Positions 1 through 9,552 are shown, counted from the stretch's first letter. The stretch: DNA of 57,303 nucleotides from Acidobacteriota bacterium (GCA_003225055.1 QIAU01000191.1:1-57303), one strand, 5' to 3'. The notes: generated from the sequence alone by a model not told the origin. Program-made: numbers and translations.

Positions 1-591
1 GGCGACTACACGAGCTGGATCAATGAGCTGCGGCGCGGCCGCGCGTTTGCTACCGTCGGGCCTCTAATGCTCTTCGACAGCGACGGTGAGCAGCCGGGCA
101 GTGAGCGCCGCTTCGCCGCGCCCGCGAAGGTGTCTCTCGGTGTCAGCGTAGTTTCTCCGATTCCGGTCAGCAAACTGGAAATCGTCGCCAATGGCCAGGT
201 CGTGGCGGAAGCGTCAAGCCCCATGCCTACGGAGGGCCTGGCGTGGCGCGGGGTTCTGGGGCTGGCCCAGAGTTCGTGGATCGCCGCGCGCGTCTGGGGA
301 CCCAACAGCGATCGCATCGCCAACGGCCCATCGCGCTGGTCGGAGCGGCACTCCCCTACCCTCGTATTGCTGGCGCACAGCAGCCCATCGTATGTGTACG
401 TCGACGACCAGCCGATTTTCTCCGAGACGGCTCGCCAGTTCTGCCTGCATTGGCTCGACGCGCTCATCGAGCGCATTCGCACGGAAGGCAAGTTCACCAC
501 CGAGGCGCATCGCGACGACGTGCTAGCCACCTTCATGCGCGCGCGAGCGGTTTACCAAAACATGGGAACTCACGAAAAGGCAAAACCATGA
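1..591 (+). CDS. CehA/McbA-type metallohydrolase, C-terminal part (cut by window start)
   Basis: The reading frame is open from base 1, so only the last 196 residues are present. The first residues read GDYTSWINELRRGRAFATVG, followed by GPLM. This matches the C-terminal signature of the CehA/McbA family (PHP-like metal-dependent hydrolases), where a Trp/Leu-Arg-x-Gly-Arg-x-Phe-x-Thr-x-Gly-Pro motif precedes an all-beta domain ending in a short helix. The metal-binding N-terminal part lies outside the window, so the substrate cannot be judged. The stop codon overlaps the start of the next gene by 4 bases (ATGA), so the two are probably co-translated. Family assignment rests on this motif and on the downstream beta domain. 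Confidence 0.72.
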   Translation, partial: GDYTSWINELRRGRAFATVGPLMLFDSDGEQPGSERRFAAPAKVSLGVSVVSPIPVSKLEIVANGQVVAEASSPMPTEGLAWRGVLGLAQSSWIAARVWGPNSDRIANGPSRWSERHSPTLVLLAHSSPSYVYVDDQPIFSETARQFCLHWLDALIERIRTEGKFTTEAHRDDVLATFMRARAVYQNMGTHEKAKP

Positions 592-2150
592 CGAAACACG
601 CAATCGCACACTCCTCGCCGATCCTGCGCATCCTTCGGGTCTTAATCCTCATCGCCGCACTTGCGTTCTTGTTGCTGATCTTTGGCGCCACATCGGCAGA
701 GCCACAGTGGGCGGGACACGGGAAAAACCGGATTCTTGTCCGTGTCGATCCGTTCGACCTCCACGGCCGCGCCTCCGACGAGATGCCCACGCGGATTCAC
801 ATCACTGCGGACGAGGTCCATCTACGGACGCATTCGGACGGGAAGATCGATGTCGGCTCGTTCGAAATCGAGCAGTACGACCCGCAGACGGGGAAACCTG
901 TTCCGTACGGGAAGTGGGCCTATGCGCACGCGGCGTGGGAGCTGCCGTACCGCTGGTACGACGACACCATCCCGGAGGATTTTCCCGAAGTTGTCGGCAA
1001 CATCAACCCGGACACCGGCGAACTGAAGTTCCTCCCCGAGCGCAACTGGGGCTACTTTTACGAGACCCTCGGCGAATGGGACGGAGGCAATCTTGCGTGG
1101 ACGCACACGCAGCGTGGCCGTGCGGCTTCGTACTACGCAATCTACTTTGACCTGCTCCCGCCGGACCGGCAGCCCGACGCTCTGCCACGCACGGGCTTTG
1201 TCGGCGACGGCGGCGAACGCATAGAAGAAACCGGCGCGAGCACGCACGGCATGCTGCTCAGCCGCGTGGAACTGGCTGACTGGAACGGCGACGGCTTGAC
1301 CGACATTATCGTCGGGGGCGAGCGAGGCGGCGTCGTCTGGTATCCAAATCGGGGTACGAAGCAACACCCCAGCTTCCCTTACGCGAAGCTGATGTTCACC
1401 GCCGACGGCAAGCCGCTCGATGTCGGCTTTAGCGCAACGCCCCTGGTCATCGACTGGGACGGTGACGGTGTCCAGGATCTGGTCTGCGGCGTCGAATGGA
1501 ACCGCGCCGTCTGGTACAAGAACATCGGCACCAACGCCGAGCCCAAGCTGGTCTACAAGGGCCTGATCCGTACCGACGACGGTAAGCCGTTTCAGTTGCC
1601 GCATGAGCCGGTCCCCGAGATCAAGGACGTCTACAAAACCGACTACCACCCGGTGCTTGCGGCCGCTGACATCAACGGCGACGGGCGCGTCGATATCCTC
1701 GCCGGCGGCTACGTCACCGGGCGCATTTATCTATTCGAAAACAAGGGTTGGGGTCCGGACCACACGCCGATCCTGCACTTTGCCGGGCCAGTCGAGGCCG
1801 ACGGCGAACCGCTCGATGTGGGCTGGGCCGCCGCGCCGGCCGCCGCAAACGTTGACGGCGATGGGCTGATCGACATCATCTCGGGTGACATGCCGATGAC
1901 GAAAGAGGGTGGCGACTCGTCGTCAAGCGAAAACTATCTCTATTATTTTAAGAACGTCGGCACCCGCACCGCTCCGAAGTTCGCGAAGCAGAAGTTCCCG
2001 GTAAAAGGCAAGTTTCCAGCGGGTGCGGTCGCCGCACCGCGCCTCGTCGACCTCAACGGAGATAGGTTGCTCGACCTTGTGGTCGCGCGGGATACGGACG
2101 TTTCCATCTATTACAACATCGGCACGGAAACGTCGCCGCTGTGGGAGTAG
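588..2150 (+). CDS. FG-GAP/VCBS repeat exported protein, N-terminal part (frameshifted)
   Basis: The start is the ATG overlapping the previous stop. Residues 10 to 35 form a hydrophobic signal anchor or signal peptide (a run around LILIAALAFLLLIFGATSA). After a beta-rich region come FG-GAP/VCBS-type repeats with calcium-binding loops such as DWNGDGLTD, DWDGDGVQD, DINGDGRVD, DVDGDGLID-like and DLNGDRLLD, spaced about 70 residues. These predict a secreted beta-propeller that binds Ca2+ and perhaps glycan or protein. The frame stops at 2150 in the middle of the repeat array, and the same repeat type continues without a gap in another frame from 2141. The two pieces are therefore most simply one gene broken by a one- or two-base indel. 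It lies downstream of a CehA/McbA-type gene and upstream of a dioxygenase. Confidence 0.8.
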   Translation: MTKHAIAHSSPILRILRVLILIAALAFLLLIFGATSAEPQWAGHGKNRILVRVDPFDLHGRASDEMPTRIHITADEVHLRTHSDGKIDVGSFEIEQYDPQTGKPVPYGKWAYAHAAWELPYRWYDDTIPEDFPEVVGNINPDTGELKFLPERNWGYFYETLGEWDGGNLAWTHTQRGRAASYYAIYFDLLPPDRQPDALPRTGFVGDGGERIEETGASTHGMLLSRVELADWNGDGLTDIIVGGERGGVVWYPNRGTKQHPSFPYAKLMFTADGKPLDVGFSATPLVIDWDGDGVQDLVCGVEWNRAVWYKNIGTNAEPKLVYKGLIRTDDGKPFQLPHEPVPEIKDVYKTDYHPVLAAADINGDGRVDILAGGYVTGRIYLFENKGWGPDHTPILHFAGPVEADGEPLDVGWAAAPAAANVDGDGLIDIISGDMPMTKEGGDSSSSENYLYYFKNVGTRTAPKFAKQKFPVKGKFPAGAVAAPRLVDLNGDRLLDLVVARDTDVSIYYNIGTETSPLWE

Positions 2151-3037
2151 CCTTCGATCTGGTCCACGGGTTCAGCGTGCAGCTCAATCTCAACAAAGGG
2201 AACCCGCAATTCTTCGGCCCCGACCAGAGTATTCTCGGCCCCGGCGAGAAGATCTTCCACAAGTCGCCGACCGGCGATCAGTGGACCTCTACTTACGTCG
2301 CCGATCTCGACGGCGACGGCAAGCCCGACATTCTGTACGGTGTTCACCAGGGCTGGGTCTACTTCCATCGCAACCTCAGCACGGGTACTGACGTAAAGTT
2401 CGACACCGAGGGCGTCCGGCTCACGATGGACGATGGGAACCCGATCAAGGTCGGGCCCGCTCCCGACCACCCGTGGGATTTCGATGTGCTGCAGGGCGCG
2501 CGCACCACCGTTGCCGCCGCCGATTTTGATCGTGACGGCAAGGTCGACCTCATCGTTGGCGACACCTACGGTAAGGTCCGCTATTACCGCAATCTCTCCG
2601 GCGGCGCGAAACCGACTTTCGCGAAACCTGAGCTGATCGCGGATGTTCACACACGGCTGGTTCCTACCGTGGCCGATTGGAACGGCGACGGATGGCCTGA
2701 CGTGGTCGTCGGCAGCAACCGAGCGTACGTGGTCTTGAATTCCACGCAACGGGATGGGCCGCGTTTTTTGCCCGCGCAGCCACTCAACCTTGCGCCCGGC
2801 AATTCGCACTCGAGCGGCGCGCTCGAGCCCATACCTGGCAAACCAGAGTGGCGTGAAAGCGAAGGCGACGGTGCATTCCTTCCCTATGAATCGGTCGTCA
2901 CCGCGATCGATTGGAACGCCGATGGTGATGCCGACCTCCTGGCGCGCGCTTCATACGGGTATCTTTGTTGGTTTGAGCGGTCATTCCTCGAGCATGGCTA
3001 CGCGCCCGCCCAGGTCATCGCAATGACTACCCGGTAA
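2141..3037 (+). CDS. FG-GAP/VCBS repeat protein, C-terminal part (continuation after frameshift)
   Basis: This frame begins with a GTG inside the last codons of the preceding frame. It has no signal peptide and no convincing ribosome-binding site of its own. It carries further Ca2+-loop repeats (DLDGDGKPD, DFDRDGKVD, DWNGDGWPD, DWNADGDAD) of the same type and spacing as the upstream piece, ending in a short beta region. I read it as the C-terminal half of the same propeller. Separate translation by coupling from the GTG is possible but less likely. A single-base correction near 2141-2150 would give one protein of about 810 residues. Confidence 0.7.
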   Translation: MGVAFDLVHGFSVQLNLNKGNPQFFGPDQSILGPGEKIFHKSPTGDQWTSTYVADLDGDGKPDILYGVHQGWVYFHRNLSTGTDVKFDTEGVRLTMDDGNPIKVGPAPDHPWDFDVLQGARTTVAAADFDRDGKVDLIVGDTYGKVRYYRNLSGGAKPTFAKPELIADVHTRLVPTVADWNGDGWPDVVVGSNRAYVVLNSTQRDGPRFLPAQPLNLAPGNSHSSGALEPIPGKPEWRESEGDGAFLPYESVVTAIDWNADGDADLLARASYGYLCWFERSFLEHGYAPAQVIAMTTR

Positions 3038-3058
3038 AGCGATAATGCGAATTCTCGA

Positions 3059-3844
3059 ATGACACAGGCAACCAACATGAACACGACAATCCGATATTAC
3101 GACCCACAGCAGCTCAAGTGCGAGTTTGACCGCCACGGTTTCGTCGTGATTCGAGGCTTTCTGCGGGGCGCCGAACTGAACGAGCTTCAACGCGAGATCG
3201 CGCGTTACATCGCGCGCATTCCCGAGCTGCCGCGCACTGATGTAATGTACGAAGACCGCGATCGCCCCGAATCGCTCAAGCAGCTCGCGCACATGAAGAG
3301 GAACGATGCATTCTTTGCGTCGCTGATCGAGCGTCCCAGATGGATCGGCGTCGCCGCGGCGCTTGTCGCCGACAAGGCAGTCCCGCAGGAACTGGAATGG
3401 TTCAACAAGGCTCCGGGCTACAACTTCGCGACGCCGCCACACCAGGACGGCTTCTACTTCATGTTAGAACCGAACGAAGCGGCCACCATGTGGCTGGCGC
3501 TCGACCCCGCCGCTGAATCCAATGGCTGCCTGCGTTACGTTCCAGGGTCGCATCGCCGTGGCTTGCGCCCCCACGCCCGCACCAATATTCTCGGTTTCTC
3601 GCAAGGCATCGCGGACTACGGGCCCGAAGACGCCGAGGGAGAACAGCCAATTCGCGCCGAGCCCGGCGACCTGCTGGTGCATCACGCCGCGACCATCCAC
3701 CGTGCTGATCGCAATGACAGCGGCCGCCAACGGCGATCGCTGGGCCTGATCTACTACGCAGCCCGTGCGCGGCAGGACAGGCGCCGGCTCGCCGAGTACC
3801 AAAGGAATCTGAACCAGGAGCTCGAAGCTGCCCGCAAGCTGTAG
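3059..3844 (+). CDS. Phytanoyl-CoA dioxygenase (PhyH) family protein
   Basis: This is a 261-residue protein of the Fe(II)/2-oxoglutarate-dependent PhyH family. The N-terminus has the usual pattern of a helix, then 'FDRHGFVVIRGFL' and a second helix. The iron triad is visible as H128-x-D130 in PPHQDGFYF and a distal His (H214) in GDLLVHHAATIHRADRN. Arg-225/226 in RQRRSLGLIYY is the likely 2-oxoglutarate salt-bridge residue. The length is typical. Such enzymes hydroxylate small molecules, and the substrate here is unknown. It starts 21 bases after the VCBS gene and is probably in the same transcript. A second possible start is M7. Confidence 0.85.
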   Translation: MTQATNMNTTIRYYDPQQLKCEFDRHGFVVIRGFLRGAELNELQREIARYIARIPELPRTDVMYEDRDRPESLKQLAHMKRNDAFFASLIERPRWIGVAAALVADKAVPQELEWFNKAPGYNFATPPHQDGFYFMLEPNEAATMWLALDPAAESNGCLRYVPGSHRRGLRPHARTNILGFSQGIADYGPEDAEGEQPIRAEPGDLLVHHAATIHRADRNDSGRQRRSLGLIYYAARARQDRRRLAEYQRNLNQELEAARKL

Positions 3845-4108
3845 CCGTGCAAACGGTGCGCGCTGCCGGCCGACGACCTGCTTGACGTACGTGCTGAGGG
3901 ACTCGACGTCGGGAACATATTGGTCTCGAACAGCACGGGCGATAGCCTTCACGACGAGCGCTACCCACGGGTGCCCGAGCACAGCTTCAACCCTCGACAC
4001 GATCCAGTGCTTTCGGCTCAAATGAACGGTTTTGTTTATCCCGACCCGACACACAGATATTACGGCCCACGGCTGGTTGCCGCGGTCATCGCGGACACTC
4101 CCTTCAGC
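3845..4108 (+). pseudogene. Chimeric gene scar: CehA-like then GHL10-like fragment
   Basis: Directly after the dioxygenase stop the same frame stays open for about 88 codons without any start signal. The first half (ADDLLDVRAEGLDVGNILV) resembles the region of CehA/McbA proteins following the metal-binding His motif. The second half (QMNGFVYPDPTHRYYGP) closely matches HMDGYVYPDPTYKQYGE in the GHL10-type enzyme encoded at 7660-9552. It therefore looks like a junction of two truncated genes. The GHL10-like match is clear by eye; the CehA-like match is weaker. The fragment overlaps the 3' end of the convergent GH38 gene. Confidence 0.5.
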
Positions 4109-7100
4109 CGCATAGTCAAGATCTGAAAAGGTCCGATGTTTGCCTGCACACGATGGGCCGAAACGTCTAAAGGCTGTTGGTTTTCCTCCACGGCATTCGA
4201 GACCCATGCAGACTCAAGATTGAGAAGCGGCGTATCGATCGTTACTTTGTTCGACTTTCCGTCAGTTTCGAGTAGTCGCAATATTGTTCCATTACCGTCC
4301 TCAGCAGGTTTCCATGTGACAACATCGACGTCGGGCTGGTCTACGGAAAGGAAGCTACCCTCTGCTGCACTGAGCGGCCGCGGGATGTCGATCACCTTAT
4401 CTATGGTCGTGATCTTGTTCGCTTCCAAAGGCGTCATTGATTCCGAACCAAAGCGAGCAAGTGCTGCCCTGTTCATTGGTCGGCCACTACTCAGCACGTA
4501 GCGGAATACGAACTCTCCCCCCTGGGCGCCGACATAGTTCGTGGGCCAATAATTATTGAGGGCGTAAGAAAAAACGGTTCCGTGACGCTTTCCAAATTCC
4601 CGTGGCCAAAGCCCGCGGACGATGTCCCCGAAGGTGACCAAGGGTGCATCGGCCGGAACCAGCGTAGCGGAAATGTCCGCTTGCTCGACAGACACCCAAT
4701 GCTGAACTGAAAACCATTCCTTTCCTGCCCCAGGCATCTGGTCTTTTGTCGGATCAACAAATCCATTTTGGATTGCGTAGCTGAAATTCGGGTGAGCCAT
4801 GGCGAAGGGGAAGGCGAAATAGACAGCCTCCTTGGCGTAAATCTTGTCTTTGTTCACGCGATTAATGAACTCGATCTTCTTCTGTGAATCAAACAGAATA
4901 ATCTCGGTTTGGATTTGAGGGGTATTGACGTCCGAACTCTCCAGCCGGGCGACAGTTCCGAACGGGGTTCGAGTTACCGACCGCAGCCGCCCGCCGCGGG
5001 CGCGATGGACCTCGAGGATGGGAGGCGACGTGTCGATTCGGGAATCGACGAGACTATTAGGACGCAAATCACCGCCGGTGACGTAGAGGTATTGGTCAAA
5101 GCGATATGGGCTGGTTACGTCCACCAGCTCCTGGTTCAAGTCCTTGTCGAAAATACTTTGCACGGCGCCGCTCTCAGGATCCAAAGAGACGCGATAGAAG
5201 TCGCTCTCGATCGTCGTTCGGAAGTCAGTCGGCGGATTTTGGGCATCCGGGCTGGCGGGTCTACTAGCATAACACTTGTACCCCATGGGCGGGATATCCG
5301 GGGCCAGAAAACGAACGCGTCGGAATGACTGACCGCTATAAAGAACCTCAAACCGAACGGCATTGTTTTTTGACAAATCCCAAAGCTCCTTGCCTTTATC
5401 AAGGTCGACTTCCACCAATCCGCTGCGAGCCCAATTGAGCGGATTGAAGATCACGAGTGTTCCCTCCTCGGTTGGAATGTAATTCTCGATTGCGGCGACG
5501 GCCCGAAGCAGCAAATGTTCGAGCAGGTGCTTTGCCCCGATTGCAAAACTCTCCTTGATCTCCTGCTGCCGACTGTGCTGCTCGGTATCGGGAGATGTCG
5601 CCAGACCTTGGATTCCATAAGTATGTTCTTCGTAGAGGATGGCGTCCCGCCAGAGTTCACGAAATGACTCGGATTCCGACTTAAGAAGCGGATTAAGGAG
5701 CGAGCTGATTGTCGCAAGCTTTTCAGCCGACAGCGCACGCTCTTCGTTCGATCGGTTCATAGCGGTAAAAAATGCGTCGGAGGCCACTCCGTCCTCCCAA
5801 TACGGCCCACCGTCTGCTCGCACAACCGGTATGGAACTACCTGCCTCGGCGAAGATCTTTTCCATCGCTTCCTGAACGCCGGAAAATTCTATCCGAGGGT
5901 AGGCAAACTCCTTATTCCACTCGTCCGCCACAGAGATTTGTTGAGGGAAAAACCCGACATTGTCTCCCTGCGTGCCATACAAGATCACTGAACTCGGCTT
6001 ATAAGTCTGTGCCGGGTAGTTTTGCAGGAAGAGAGGAAGAGAGTCTCGGCCCGTTTGCACCTGTGGAGGCAGACCAAAAATCTCCTCTAGCTGCGAATAA
6101 ATGCGCGAGTACCACGTTAAAACCCGATTTCCATCTGGCCCTTCCCACCAGAAAGGAGATTTCTCGTGCAAGCGCCCGAAGTAGAGAATCGGGCCGCGAT
6201 AGCCGTCGCTGCCGGCAATGAAGTATTTCAGGCCCGCAGCAGCGAGAATCGAAGCATAGGACCACGAGTATGACGGCACATCAGTGATGGCGGCATAATT
6301 GAAGTTCCCACCATATTTGCTAGAGAAACGGTGGCTGGGATAAAGAGAACGAATCAGAGTTTCAAGAGAGGCGGACCCCGTCAGAAGGTTGGCGTACTGA
6401 GCCGGTAACTGGATTTTCTTTTCCTTTACGAGCTGCAAGAACCTTTTCTTATCTTCTTCGCTGCGACTTCGCCAGAACTGCTCGACGACCCAGAAACCGT
6501 CAGGCTCAAAACGGAAATCGGGTCGGGCGTGGATCGCTTCAATTACATCGTCAAGCATTCGGGCGTGAATTTCCGCAACCTTTGCTTGGTAGTCCGTATA
6601 ACCAATGTCGAGATGCGAGGAGGGCACGATGTACACTCTCCACTTTTTAGCTGGAACAACAGGTTCAGTCTGAAAATGGCGTAGGTGCGTTTTGTCGCAC
6701 AGAACCAGTTCGCCTGGTAGCTGAGAACTAAATTCTGGCACCTCCACGGTCAGCAAGTACTCTCCGAAGTCGCGGCCGGGTTGCAGTTTCTGAGAGTACC
6801 GGTGGTTCCCCAGAACCAATGTGACATCACGACACTTTGAAACTTCTCCCAGACGCAGGAACACGTCCACCAGTTCCACAAGCTCATTGCCCTCACGCCG
6901 GTAAAAGATCGTGGGCACGACGTCAACGTGACCTTCGTTGGAAGAATAGGTGCCAGTAGGGGCGTAGTCCATTTCCAGGGCGTCATAATCGAGCCGACTC
7001 TCTCCGTATCGATAAGATCGATACGTCGGGCTACGCGTCTCCGGCACTCGAGAAGCCTCGTCGAGTGCTGTCAGCACAAGCCTGTTCACGCCTCGTTTGA

Positions 7101-7608
7101 GAAAATTTGTGGGGATCTGGAATCGGATCGTGGATTCTGCTGAGGTAGGCATGGCGCCAGCATCCATTGCACCCGAGGCATAGGTTAATTTGGGGTGTTG
7201 GTAGAACCAGCCCCGGTGACCATTGACTTCGACTTCGAGCCACGGCACGCGCAGAGTCCTGACCAATAGCCCTATCCTCATCGAATAGAGCCCCGTGGGG
7301 ACTTCGGATAAATCAAACTGAATAGTTAAAGGATGTGGCCTAGCCCCCCAATTCGCATCATGGGACGCAGGCTGAAAAGCGGTCCAGTCTTTCGCGGAAT
7401 CGCTCTTGCCAACTACATACACTAGGTCCATTAGAGCGTTTTTGAAGTCGATATTTCCATGGAATTCGGTCGAGGAATCGTTGAACGTTCCGATCTGCCA
7501 CAGAGTGCTTGAGGCCGCCTCTGTTACCTGAGGAAAAGACAGGCTTGTCAATGTCATTACCAGCACAAGCAAGCGAATGCTTTCTGATCGACTGCACATG
7601 AGTGTCAC
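4060..7608 (-). CDS. GH38 alpha-mannosidase-like enzyme with N-terminal PL4-like domain
   Basis: This is a 1182-residue exported protein. The signal peptide is residues 1 to about 31 (LLVLVMTLTSLSFPQVTEA). Residues of about 33-220 begin LWQIGTFNDSSTEF, the hallmark of the beta-sandwich domain found at the C-terminus of PL4 rhamnogalacturonan lyases, here placed at the N-terminus. A GH38 catalytic core follows: the metal-binding HLD motif (H332-x-D334 in SSHLDIGYTD), WVVEQFWR, and ITDVPSYSW at about 440, where the nucleophile Asp is expected. Long beta domains typical of GH38 make up the C-terminal half. A retaining alpha-mannosidase activity on plant or microbial glycans is likely, but this subfamily is divergent. 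The last dozen residues (after FQILTMRLKG) probably read into the neighbouring gene scar because the native stop was lost. M4 is an alternative start. Confidence 0.85.
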   Translation of the reverse strand: MTLMCSRSESIRLLVLVMTLTSLSFPQVTEAASSTLWQIGTFNDSSTEFHGNIDFKNALMDLVYVVGKSDSAKDWTAFQPASHDANWGARPHPLTIQFDLSEVPTGLYSMRIGLLVRTLRVPWLEVEVNGHRGWFYQHPKLTYASGAMDAGAMPTSAESTIRFQIPTNFLKRGVNRLVLTALDEASRVPETRSPTYRSYRYGESRLDYDALEMDYAPTGTYSSNEGHVDVVPTIFYRREGNELVELVDVFLRLGEVSKCRDVTLVLGNHRYSQKLQPGRDFGEYLLTVEVPEFSSQLPGELVLCDKTHLRHFQTEPVVPAKKWRVYIVPSSHLDIGYTDYQAKVAEIHARMLDDVIEAIHARPDFRFEPDGFWVVEQFWRSRSEEDKKRFLQLVKEKKIQLPAQYANLLTGSASLETLIRSLYPSHRFSSKYGGNFNYAAITDVPSYSWSYASILAAAGLKYFIAGSDGYRGPILYFGRLHEKSPFWWEGPDGNRVLTWYSRIYSQLEEIFGLPPQVQTGRDSLPLFLQNYPAQTYKPSSVILYGTQGDNVGFFPQQISVADEWNKEFAYPRIEFSGVQEAMEKIFAEAGSSIPVVRADGGPYWEDGVASDAFFTAMNRSNEERALSAEKLATISSLLNPLLKSESESFRELWRDAILYEEHTYGIQGLATSPDTEQHSRQQEIKESFAIGAKHLLEHLLLRAVAAIENYIPTEEGTLVIFNPLNWARSGLVEVDLDKGKELWDLSKNNAVRFEVLYSGQSFRRVRFLAPDIPPMGYKCYASRPASPDAQNPPTDFRTTIESDFYRVSLDPESGAVQSIFDKDLNQELVDVTSPYRFDQYLYVTGGDLRPNSLVDSRIDTSPPILEVHRARGGRLRSVTRTPFGTVARLESSDVNTPQIQTEIILFDSQKKIEFINRVNKDKIYAKEAVYFAFPFAMAHPNFSYAIQNGFVDPTKDQMPGAGKEWFSVQHWVSVEQADISATLVPADAPLVTFGDIVRGLWPREFGKRHGTVFSYALNNYWPTNYVGAQGGEFVFRYVLSSGRPMNRAALARFGSESMTPLEANKITTIDKVIDIPRPLSAAEGSFLSVDQPDVDVVTWKPAEDGNGTILRLLETDGKSNKVTIDTPLLNLESAWVSNAVEENQQPLDVSAHRVQANIGPFQILTMRLKGVSAMTAATSRGP

Positions 7609-7659
7609 AAATTATCGGGACAGTTGTTTCCTGTCGTACTTCGCGATGCGAACCAGAAT

Positions 7660-9552
7660 CTAGCCGCCCCCGATTGGAGGAAAGCGCCCGTCCATGACGA
7701 GGTTTCCCAAACGGTGAAATCGTATCTGAACGACGGGCTTCGGCGCGCCGGATTCTTTCGCGTCGCGTAATCGCAATTCATCTACGTGACCCAAGCGTGA
7801 GACCACTGTCCCCTGCGCCACCTTTTCGCCTCCGGCATCAAAAAACACGACCCCATGCACCCCTTTCTCGTACCAAGAGAGTGCTTGGCTGATGGTGTTA
7901 TCGTAGGCGGGCGGGGAGAACACGGTGTATGACGGAAAGAAAGGGATGCCTTTCGGCCGGCAAACGTCAAGGAAGAAGTCTATGTCGACGCCTGCCTTTT
8001 TGCTGCCGATACCCCATTGATCCAAAAAAATCTCATCGATTAGCCCCTCAGTAACCCACCGTCGCACATCAAGTCCATAGAGCAAGTTGTTGTACTCGTT
8101 GCCGAAGACCATGACGCTTAGCTCTAGGTGTTTGCCGTCAACGCGGCGATTTTGTTCCTCGTCAAGCATTGCACGAGCCTCGCGAATAAATGTTGTCACG
8201 ACCTCCACCCAGGCTTGCTTGATGCGCGGGTCCGATTCCTCGTCCAATTTCCGAGGATCTTCGCCATAACGTTTCTCAAAAATCTCTAGGAACGACGGTT
8301 CGTACAAAACGACGGGGACACCGCGGCAGAAGACCAAGTGAGCGCCGTCGGCACCGAAACCCACTGCCTCGCGCAATACATCGACGAGATGCCTCCGCAC
8401 CTTGGGCACCGCCCAACTCATGCGTGCCACCGGAGTGCCGTCCCGATCCACGCACCGCCACTCGGGATGAGCTTGATAGAAAGGCGAGTCGAAGAATCTC
8501 TGGAGAGGTTCGTAGTAAGTCCAAAGGGCCGGGCGGATGCCAACGTGAACCTTCATACCCAAGGCGTGCGCGCCCTCAATGAGCACTTTGGTGGGATTGA
8601 TCCCCTTCTTAGCTAGCTCCCGCACTGCCTCGCCATATTGTTTGTATGTCGGATCTGGATAAACGTATCCATCCATGTGATCCGAAAGCATGTGGCCGTA
8701 TTGCGACGGGTAGTTGAGCCCATCCGCGCCACCTACGTGCAAGAGCAGGGTACCGAAATCGGTGTGACGGAATACCTCGACTTCTCGCAGAAGGTCCTCA
8801 ACCGTGGTCGGACGATGATTGATTAGGTAGCCTACTCCGTCGTTTGTGGTCGCCAGCCTGCGAGTCGTTCGTTGATCGCGGTCAGCCAGGAAGCCAGAGA
8901 TTTCCTCGTTGCTCAGAGGGATAAGTTTGACATTGACCAGTCCCGCAGAGAAAGCCGCACCCGCGGACTGCTGCTTGATGTACAAGGTGGTGTCGTTCAA
9001 TTCGGCAACCTTGAAAAAAACCTCAGTGAAGCTGCCGTAGGGCGCATACTCCTCGCTCGTGCGGGGCTGGGCAGAAACGTCCCCGTCCAACTTCAACCAT
9101 AACGTCGACGGTCCTAAGACGGTCGCATAGATGCCGACGAAGATCGCGTGCCAGCCCTTAACGCGTAACGGCAATCGGATCTCCGGCGCGCGCTGCTCCA
9201 ACGCAGCCCAGAGCAGTTTTCCCAGAGTTCCACCGGCGAGCTCGTAGGGAACGACCTGCCAGTACCCGGTTTTCGCCTGAGGCGAGAGCGCCGACACCGG
9301 ATGACACACGCTCATGTCGATGAGCAGGGTGGCCTTCGAAGCGTTCGCCCATCTCCCGGCGACGACATCGGCCCACGGCGGGAGTGCACCTGGCTGCGTT
9401 TCGCGATTTGCCTCGTATACCGCTCGTGAGTCCTCGGAAGTGGAGACGAAAGGACCTGCCTCGGCGTCGGTACCGAGCGAGGGCATGGAGGACCCGATCA
9501 TTGTGAATCCAACCAGGCGTTCGAACTCCCGCCGCGTCAATTTATCGATCAT
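7660..9552 (-). CDS. GHL10-type glycoside hydrolase-like protein, Tat-type leader
   Basis: The chosen start (complement of 9550-9552) gives MIDKLTRREFERLVGFTMIG, a Tat-like leader with RR followed by a hydrophobic stretch. A start 12 codons upstream is possible. About 230 residues of beta-sandwich-like sequence precede a TIM-barrel region of the family-10-like glycosyl hydrolase type (GHL10/DUF187 relatives). Visible barrel features are HMDGYVYPDPTYKQYGE, GMKVHVGIRPALW, HPEWRCVDRDG, GADGAHLVFCRG and LIDEIFLDQWG. Catalytic residues of this group are not well defined and I do not assign them. The protein is probably periplasmic or cell-surface and acts on an oligosaccharide. It sits 51 bases upstream of the GH38 gene on the same strand, so the two are likely cotranscribed. 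Confidence 0.72.
   Translation of the reverse strand: MIDKLTRREFERLVGFTMIGSSMPSLGTDAEAGPFVSTSEDSRAVYEANRETQPGALPPWADVVAGRWANASKATLLIDMSVCHPVSALSPQAKTGYWQVVPYELAGGTLGKLLWAALEQRAPEIRLPLRVKGWHAIFVGIYATVLGPSTLWLKLDGDVSAQPRTSEEYAPYGSFTEVFFKVAELNDTTLYIKQQSAGAAFSAGLVNVKLIPLSNEEISGFLADRDQRTTRRLATTNDGVGYLINHRPTTVEDLLREVEVFRHTDFGTLLLHVGGADGLNYPSQYGHMLSDHMDGYVYPDPTYKQYGEAVRELAKKGINPTKVLIEGAHALGMKVHVGIRPALWTYYEPLQRFFDSPFYQAHPEWRCVDRDGTPVARMSWAVPKVRRHLVDVLREAVGFGADGAHLVFCRGVPVVLYEPSFLEIFEKRYGEDPRKLDEESDPRIKQAWVEVVTTFIREARAMLDEEQNRRVDGKHLELSVMVFGNEYNNLLYGLDVRRWVTEGLIDEIFLDQWGIGSKKAGVDIDFFLDVCRPKGIPFFPSYTVFSPPAYDNTISQALSWYEKGVHGVVFFDAGGEKVAQGTVVSRLGHVDELRLRDAKESGAPKPVVQIRFHRLGNLVMDGRFPPIGGG

Noticed and set aside
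822-1649. Long minus-strand open frame opposite the VCBS gene
   Set aside because: It lies antisense to a well-supported repeat protein and only mirrors its codon bias.
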